A DNA stretch of 37,773 bases from NCBI RefSeq assembly GCF_026262505.1, contig NW_026529258.1, positions 1 through 37,773 of the forward strand, given 5' to 3'. Positions 34,583-37,773 of the stretch are shown here, one piece after another. The stretch comes from Trichomonas vaginalis G3. Its lineage: Eukaryota; Parabasalia; Trichomonadida; Trichomonadidae. The position numbers and the translations under genes are program-made. The stretch's first letter is position 1, and each line of letters opens with the position of its first letter. The notes below the pieces were generated by a model that was not told the DNA's origin, made no database searches, and saw nothing but the letters and a program-made list of their open reading frames with translations.

Positions 34583-36157
34583 ATGCAGAACGAACAGTTA
34601 AACGAATTTACTCCAGCAGAGCATATTCATCAGATTCGCTCATATTTCGATATCATAGACAATGCAGTTCAAATTGGTGACACTAATAGAAAATATTCTG
34701 ACGCAAAGATTCCATCACAACCTGGAACTGCTAAAGATAACACATGGGTAACATTCAATCTCTCACCTCCTGGTGAAAATATGTTGGACCTTTACAATAC
34801 ATTCATTACGTATAAAATGGAAGGTCAATTTATTGTAGATAAAGAAATTGGTTCAGGTTCCAATAAAACAAACCCACCAGGATTTTGGATTGGTTTCGAT
34901 GACGCTTTCTATGCAGTTGCTGGATATCAAATCCTTGCAAATGGTCGTATCGTATATTCTCAAGACAACGCAAGAGAAGAAGCATATATAACTTCAAACT
35001 CACAAACTACCGAACAAATAAAGAAAGTCGATGTTTTTTCAAAGACTCGACATAAAGATGTATGGAGTCATTCGGGAACATGCAGAACAGGACAAATTGT
35101 TGGTGGTCCAATTACAGCAGGAAAATCATTTGATTTTAAGCTTCGTTTAAGAATTCCTGTTAGAAGATTCCTTCCATTAGAACCTATTCGATTTATTCCA
35201 GCTTTTGCAGGAAACATTCAGCTTAAAGTAAAGTTCAGTAGCGACGCCTTACAATGCACATCTATATCTGTAAATGATATCATTGCTTTCAATCCAACTC
35301 TTAAAGTTGCATTTGCTTCAGGTTCAAATCCACCGACAAATAAATTTGTTCCATGGAATGAACCATTCACTATGATAACGAGTGCAACTGAAGCTAGTGG
35401 AACAGTTACTATTACAACTGTAACCCAGCAACTATTTCGAACAAAGATGGATTTTAATGAATGTTTTATTCATCCAAAGTCATTCTCTTTAGACCCTAAC
35501 ATTTATACAGAACTTGTAGAACATTATACAAACGAGGCTTTATGTTTTCCTGTTAAAGTTATGGATTGGATTCCTATGGATGGTTCATTCTCAAAGAATA
35601 CAGATAGTTCAAGTGCAACATTTACAGCAGCTTATACGCCTATTAATGTTAAAAGTATTTGGGCACTATTTAGAAAGAAAGACAACTATTATGTTAATTT
35701 TGAGAACCCTAAGTTTAAATATCTTCAGCTTTCCATGGGAGCTTATGGAAATATGCCTGCAGAACCTGAAAAATCATATGGACCTGTATTTTATGAAATG
35801 GTTGCGAACGCTTGCAATACAAACAATGATATGATTGGATTTAATGAAGATGTTATGAGGTCATTGGTGGATGATGGTAGTGTGGAACATAAATGGGATA
35901 GCTATGACAACACACATTTCTTATGTGGTTTTCCAACAGAAGTGGACTTTTGCTTCCAGCAAGGTCAAACATCTACTGCTCCAATAACATACAAATTGTC
36001 TGTTAAAGGACCTATTGAACTAGCAACAGAAAATGTACCAAAGCCACTTATTGGATTTATGAGGGATTGTTGCTTTGCAATACAAGTAAGACAGTCAGGC
36101 ATACCAATAATAAGACTTGACGACTATAACTTAGCAGCGGACGACAGTGAGGAATAA
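34583..36157 (+). CDS. Major capsid protein, double jelly roll (inner Maverick)
   Basis: A 524-residue protein forming the icosahedral shell. The N-terminal region includes FDIIDNAVQIGDTNRKYSDA; residues 187-216 hold LRLRIPVRRFLPLE and IRFIPAFAGN, the inter-strand landmark shared with the outer capsid protein at identical residue numbers; SLDPNIYTELVEHYTNEALC then FPVKVMDW matches the outer LDPDI segment. Length and motif spacing fit Polinton major capsid proteins. The frame is open throughout. The next two genes are co-directional, 30 and 48 bases apart, forming a late structural cluster. Confidence 0.9.
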   Translation: MQNEQLNEFTPAEHIHQIRSYFDIIDNAVQIGDTNRKYSDAKIPSQPGTAKDNTWVTFNLSPPGENMLDLYNTFITYKMEGQFIVDKEIGSGSNKTNPPGFWIGFDDAFYAVAGYQILANGRIVYSQDNAREEAYITSNSQTTEQIKKVDVFSKTRHKDVWSHSGTCRTGQIVGGPITAGKSFDFKLRLRIPVRRFLPLEPIRFIPAFAGNIQLKVKFSSDALQCTSISVNDIIAFNPTLKVAFASGSNPPTNKFVPWNEPFTMITSATEASGTVTITTVTQQLFRTKMDFNECFIHPKSFSLDPNIYTELVEHYTNEALCFPVKVMDWIPMDGSFSKNTDSSSATFTAAYTPINVKSIWALFRKKDNYYVNFENPKFKYLQLSMGAYGNMPAEPEKSYGPVFYEMVANACNTNNDMIGFNEDVMRSLVDDGSVEHKWDSYDNTHFLCGFPTEVDFCFQQGQTSTAPITYKLSVKGPIELATENVPKPLIGFMRDCCFAIQVRQSGIPIIRLDDYNLAADDSEE

Positions 36158-36187
36158 AGGATGAACGTTTATTTTTAAAGCTTATAA

Positions 36188-36646
36188 ATGAGTTCTTCAT
36201 CAAGCTCTCGTGAACCTTCACCATCTGTGAAACAAACTTTACCAAACGATTATGGAGCACCTATTGAATATTTCTTACGAGCTGCACAATGGCAAAGAGC
36301 AGTCTCACCAAGGTTAGGTGTTCCACCAGCTCCTGTCAAAAATAGCATTTGGTCAAGTCCTTATATAAGATATGGTCTCCCACTAGGTTTGCTAGCTACA
36401 GCAGGAGCAGTAATGATGTTGAAAAGAAACAAAGCAAATGTTATAAATAATACTGAAGTAGCTGAATTTGAACAAACTCCGACACCATCGCCAAAACCAA
36501 CGCCTTCACAAACAACACCTTCAATGACTCCTGAACCTATGAAAGTACAAACTCCTGTTCAAAAGTCAACTCCAAAACCGACTCCAACATTTAAACCAGA
36601 ACCTACTCCTCAAATAAATCGTAAAACTCCTGCGTTTCCTTACTGA
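36188..36646 (+). CDS. Single-pass membrane protein with Pro/Thr tail, 152 aa
   Basis: A Ser-rich start (MSSSSSSREPSPSVK), a soluble segment, one hydrophobic span at about residues 59-78 (YIRYGLPLGLLATAGAVMML) followed by KRNK, then a tail of TPTPSPKPTPSQTTPS-type repeats to the end. Positive residues after the span suggest the tail may be cytoplasmic or interior, though this is weak evidence. A virion or host-membrane protein is plausible given its place directly after the major capsid gene. No family recognised. Confidence 0.7.
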   Translation: MSSSSSSREPSPSVKQTLPNDYGAPIEYFLRAAQWQRAVSPRLGVPPAPVKNSIWSSPYIRYGLPLGLLATAGAVMMLKRNKANVINNTEVAEFEQTPTPSPKPTPSQTTPSMTPEPMKVQTPVQKSTPKPTPTFKPEPTPQINRKTPAFPY

Positions 36647-36694
36647 AAAAATAATGTTAGTTTTATTTTATTTGAACATTTTATTTAGAGTAAA

Positions 36695-36931
36695 ATGACG
36701 ACTAAAGTCACTGAAGCAATGAAACAAAAATTTTTGGTAGAATACATTAAATCAGGAGCGGTTCCAGAAGGTTTTTACGTTCATACTATGAAGGATGGTA
36801 GAGTTCAGTTTAGAAAGATAAAGCAACCATTAGATAGAGAAGGTATATTAAGGAAGATTAAACTTCATGAGGACAACATTGCTGAACTTAAGAAGAAGTT
36901 AGAAGAGTTGGAGAAAGGAAGAGAGTTATAA
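36695..36931 (+). CDS. Small coiled-coil protein, 78 aa
   Basis: The N-terminal half carries PEGFYVHTMKDGRVQFRKIK, matching the small gene at 34129; the C-terminal half is a coiled coil (HEDNIAELKKKLEELEKG). Its last few codons overlap the inner boundary of the right TIR, where the same bases serve as the 3' end of the gene at 16272 in the left TIR, but read in a different frame. Function unknown. Confidence 0.6.
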   Translation: MTTKVTEAMKQKFLVEYIKSGAVPEGFYVHTMKDGRVQFRKIKQPLDREGILRKIKLHEDNIAELKKKLEELEKGREL

Positions 36932-36947
36932 AGTAATGAATTCAACA

Positions 36948-36976
36948 GACCCAAAGGGTCAGAGCCGCTTTGCGGC
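36948..36976. repeat. Double mini-hairpin, right TIR
   Basis: gaccc-aaa-gggtc (36948-36960) and gccgc-ttt-gcggc (36964-36976), the inverted partner of 16232-16260. Confidence 0.75.
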
Positions 36977-37122
36977 TAGGGTGAAAAAAGAGGTGAAAAA
37001 AGAGGTGAGATTCACCACTTCACCTAAATTTATTTTTGTGCTATGTTTTCATACGTGTGAGGGTGGTGATATCATTAATTTTAAGTTTATTTTTTATTTT
37101 ATTTTATTTTATTTTTATATAA

Positions 37123-37443
37123 ATGACGAAAACTATTGAGATAACAAACTACAACGGTCATGAGTTCAAGAATTTGTTCTTCGTTCCTCGTGAAAATACA
37201 TTCTATCAGATACGAGGGAGAAAGGGTAAAGTTAGTTTGAGCGTTTATGAAGGAATGAAGAATGGAAAGTTTATACAAGCATACGATACAAACGGTAAAC
37301 GTGTTTCATTAGCTTTGTCAAAACTTACTAACATTTATTTTGACAGTGACTTTGACCTATATGAAGAAGAAAGTGAGTCAGAAGATTATGAGCTGTTATG
37401 TGAAGCACAGCAATGGGAGGAGTTGCAATACTTTTGTAAGTGA
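37123..37443 (+). CDS. TIR-borne small protein, 106 aa (right copy)
   Basis: Same protein as at 15762 (MTKTIEITNYNGHEF to EELQYFCK) with Asn for Ser and Val for Ile at two positions. It is transcribed toward the right end of the element. About 40 bases of A/T-rich sequence precede the ATG (ttatataaatg), identical in the left copy. Two complete, near-identical copies argue that the frame is maintained by TIR copying, selection or both. Confidence 0.75.
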   Translation: MTKTIEITNYNGHEFKNLFFVPRENTFYQIRGRKGKVSLSVYEGMKNGKFIQAYDTNGKRVSLALSKLTNIYFDSDFDLYEEESESEDYELLCEAQQWEELQYFCK

Positions 37444-37660
37444 GAACGTTTATTTTTACATTAGTGAAGTCGTTTGTGAAAACATTTATTTTTTCGTTAG
37501 TGAGGTGAAGTGGTTGGTGGTTTTGTAAATATTTAAGGTTAAGTTAGTGTTGTCGTTTGTGTTGTAAAATATACGTTAACGGTTTTGTAAAGTGTCAAAT
37601 TCACAAGTATTGCGTATGGAGGAACGCAGTGCCGCCGTACACAAGATATGTATACTAACT

Positions 37661-37666
37661 GATATA
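37661..37666. repeat. Target-site duplication, right copy (gatata)
   Basis: Exact repeat of 15550-15555, marking the right edge of the inner Maverick. Confidence 0.9.
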
Positions 37667-37766
37667 CGTTATGAAAGGAGGTGAAACGTTGAACTTAAAG
37701 TATAGTTTCCCAGACGTTATAAAAATATTTGACGACCACAACATTTCATTAAAATTTATTTGCTAA
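37661..37766 (+). pseudogene. Remaining part of the interrupted CCG-motif gene (outer Maverick)
   Basis: Directly after the inner element the outer Maverick resumes, with coding-like sequence (for example TLNLKYSFPDVIKIF) ending at a stop at 37764-37766. Its level of similarity to the C-terminal region of the gene at 19203 is low but the position is right. The piece is separated from 15077-15555 by the 22-kb insertion. Confidence 0.65.
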
Positions 37767-37773
37767 GTAAAAA

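Larger units (their letters stand above)
15556..37660. mobile_element. Inner Maverick/Polinton, about 22.1 kb, both TIRs present
   Basis: It begins agttagtata and ends with the complement tatactaact, matching the 5'-AG start usual for Polintons. TIRs are about 740 bp and nearly identical. The 6-bp target duplication gatata is perfect. It encodes an rve integrase, family B DNA polymerase, packaging ATPase, major capsid protein and penton-like proteins, the diagnostic Polinton set. I did not recognise the adenovirus-type maturation protease. The element is not intact: the polymerase region carries several breaks and two or so other genes about one each; the remaining frames look whole. High TIR identity and a clean duplication suggest a recent insertion. 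Confidence 0.95.
36915..37660 (-). repeat. Right terminal inverted repeat of inner Maverick
   Basis: About 746 bp, the inverted partner of 15556-16293. It contains the mirrored hairpin pair (36948-36976), repeated gaggtgaaaaaa words, an A/T tract, and the second copy of the 106-residue gene. It ends tatactaact, immediately before gatata. Confidence 0.93.
4272..37773. mobile_element. Outer Maverick/Polinton, partial, carrying nested insertions
   Basis: Supported parts are the genes at 10319-15555 and the segment at 37661-37773, which flank the inner element and share its target duplication. The coiled-coil gene at 4272 is assigned more tentatively. No TIR of this element is visible, so both ends lie outside the window or were lost. 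The interior is interrupted by the inner Maverick and probably by the hairpin-array/transposase block. Of the usual Polinton genes only the major capsid protein is recognisable in the visible part. It is older than the inner element by the order of insertion. Confidence 0.7.

Noticed and set aside
1-37773. tRNA, rRNA or spliceosomal introns
   Set aside because: I saw no cloverleaf with a convincing T-loop/anticodon arrangement, no rRNA-like conserved blocks, and no clear Trichomonas intron ends.

Overview
The window looks like a piece of a parabasalid genome, most probably Trichomonas vaginalis. The case rests on the overall AT-rich composition, genes without visible introns, initiator-like TCA(C/T)(T/A) motifs a few bases before some start codons, ankyrin-repeat debris, and above all Maverick/Polinton elements, which are extremely abundant in that genome. 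I could run no database search, so family calls rest on motifs I can read directly.

Layout. (1) 1-2489: a 37-bp AT-rich minisatellite of about 50 units, bounded by a 59-61 bp inverted repeat and containing four copies of one ankyrin-repeat coding fragment. (2) 2592-4829: two divergent genes of unknown function around a promoter region rich in AACGG/CCGTT Myb-type sites. The rightward one encodes a basic coiled-coil protein. (3) 4905-8370: a tandem array of about 13 units of about 250 bp. Each unit is four back-to-back perfect or near-perfect hairpins, so more than 80% of the array is stem. (4) 8812-9993: a leftward DDE (rve-fold) transposase of IS481/Ginger-like type. The array-plus-transposase block is flanked by imperfect inverted copies of a short coding segment. 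(5) 10319-15555: part of an outer Maverick with a large coiled-coil/QP-rich protein, a double-jelly-roll major capsid protein and two small genes, the last of which is interrupted. (6) 15556-37660: a second Maverick of about 22.1 kb inserted in that last gene, with TIRs of about 740 bp starting AG and a perfect 6-bp target duplication (gatata). (7) 37661-37773: the outer Maverick resumes.

The inner Maverick carries a TIR-borne small gene at both ends, a penton/minor-capsid-like gene with two tightly abutted partners, an A32/FtsK-type packaging ATPase, a cluster of small unknown genes, a collagen-like fibre protein, a phage tail-fibre-like protein, an rve integrase with a chromo-like tail, two neighbouring KilA-N genes (one with a GIY-YIG-like domain), a protein-primed family B DNA polymerase, a second minor-capsid-like paralogue, a major capsid protein, and a membrane protein with a Pro/Thr tail. 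Together these are the replication, integration and virion-building parts expected of a virus-like Polinton. The polymerase gene is broken at several points and one KilA-N gene about once; most other frames look whole, and the near-identical TIRs suggest a fairly recent insertion.

The least ordinary features are the four-hairpin tandem array, a dispersed family of tiny double hairpins found only in the inner Maverick (with relatives at the left edge of the window), a 52-bp perfect inverted repeat enclosing a single gene, a repeated 60-bp leader with a start-stop AUG-UAA before three successive genes, an iteron-like block, and the phage-like fibre module.
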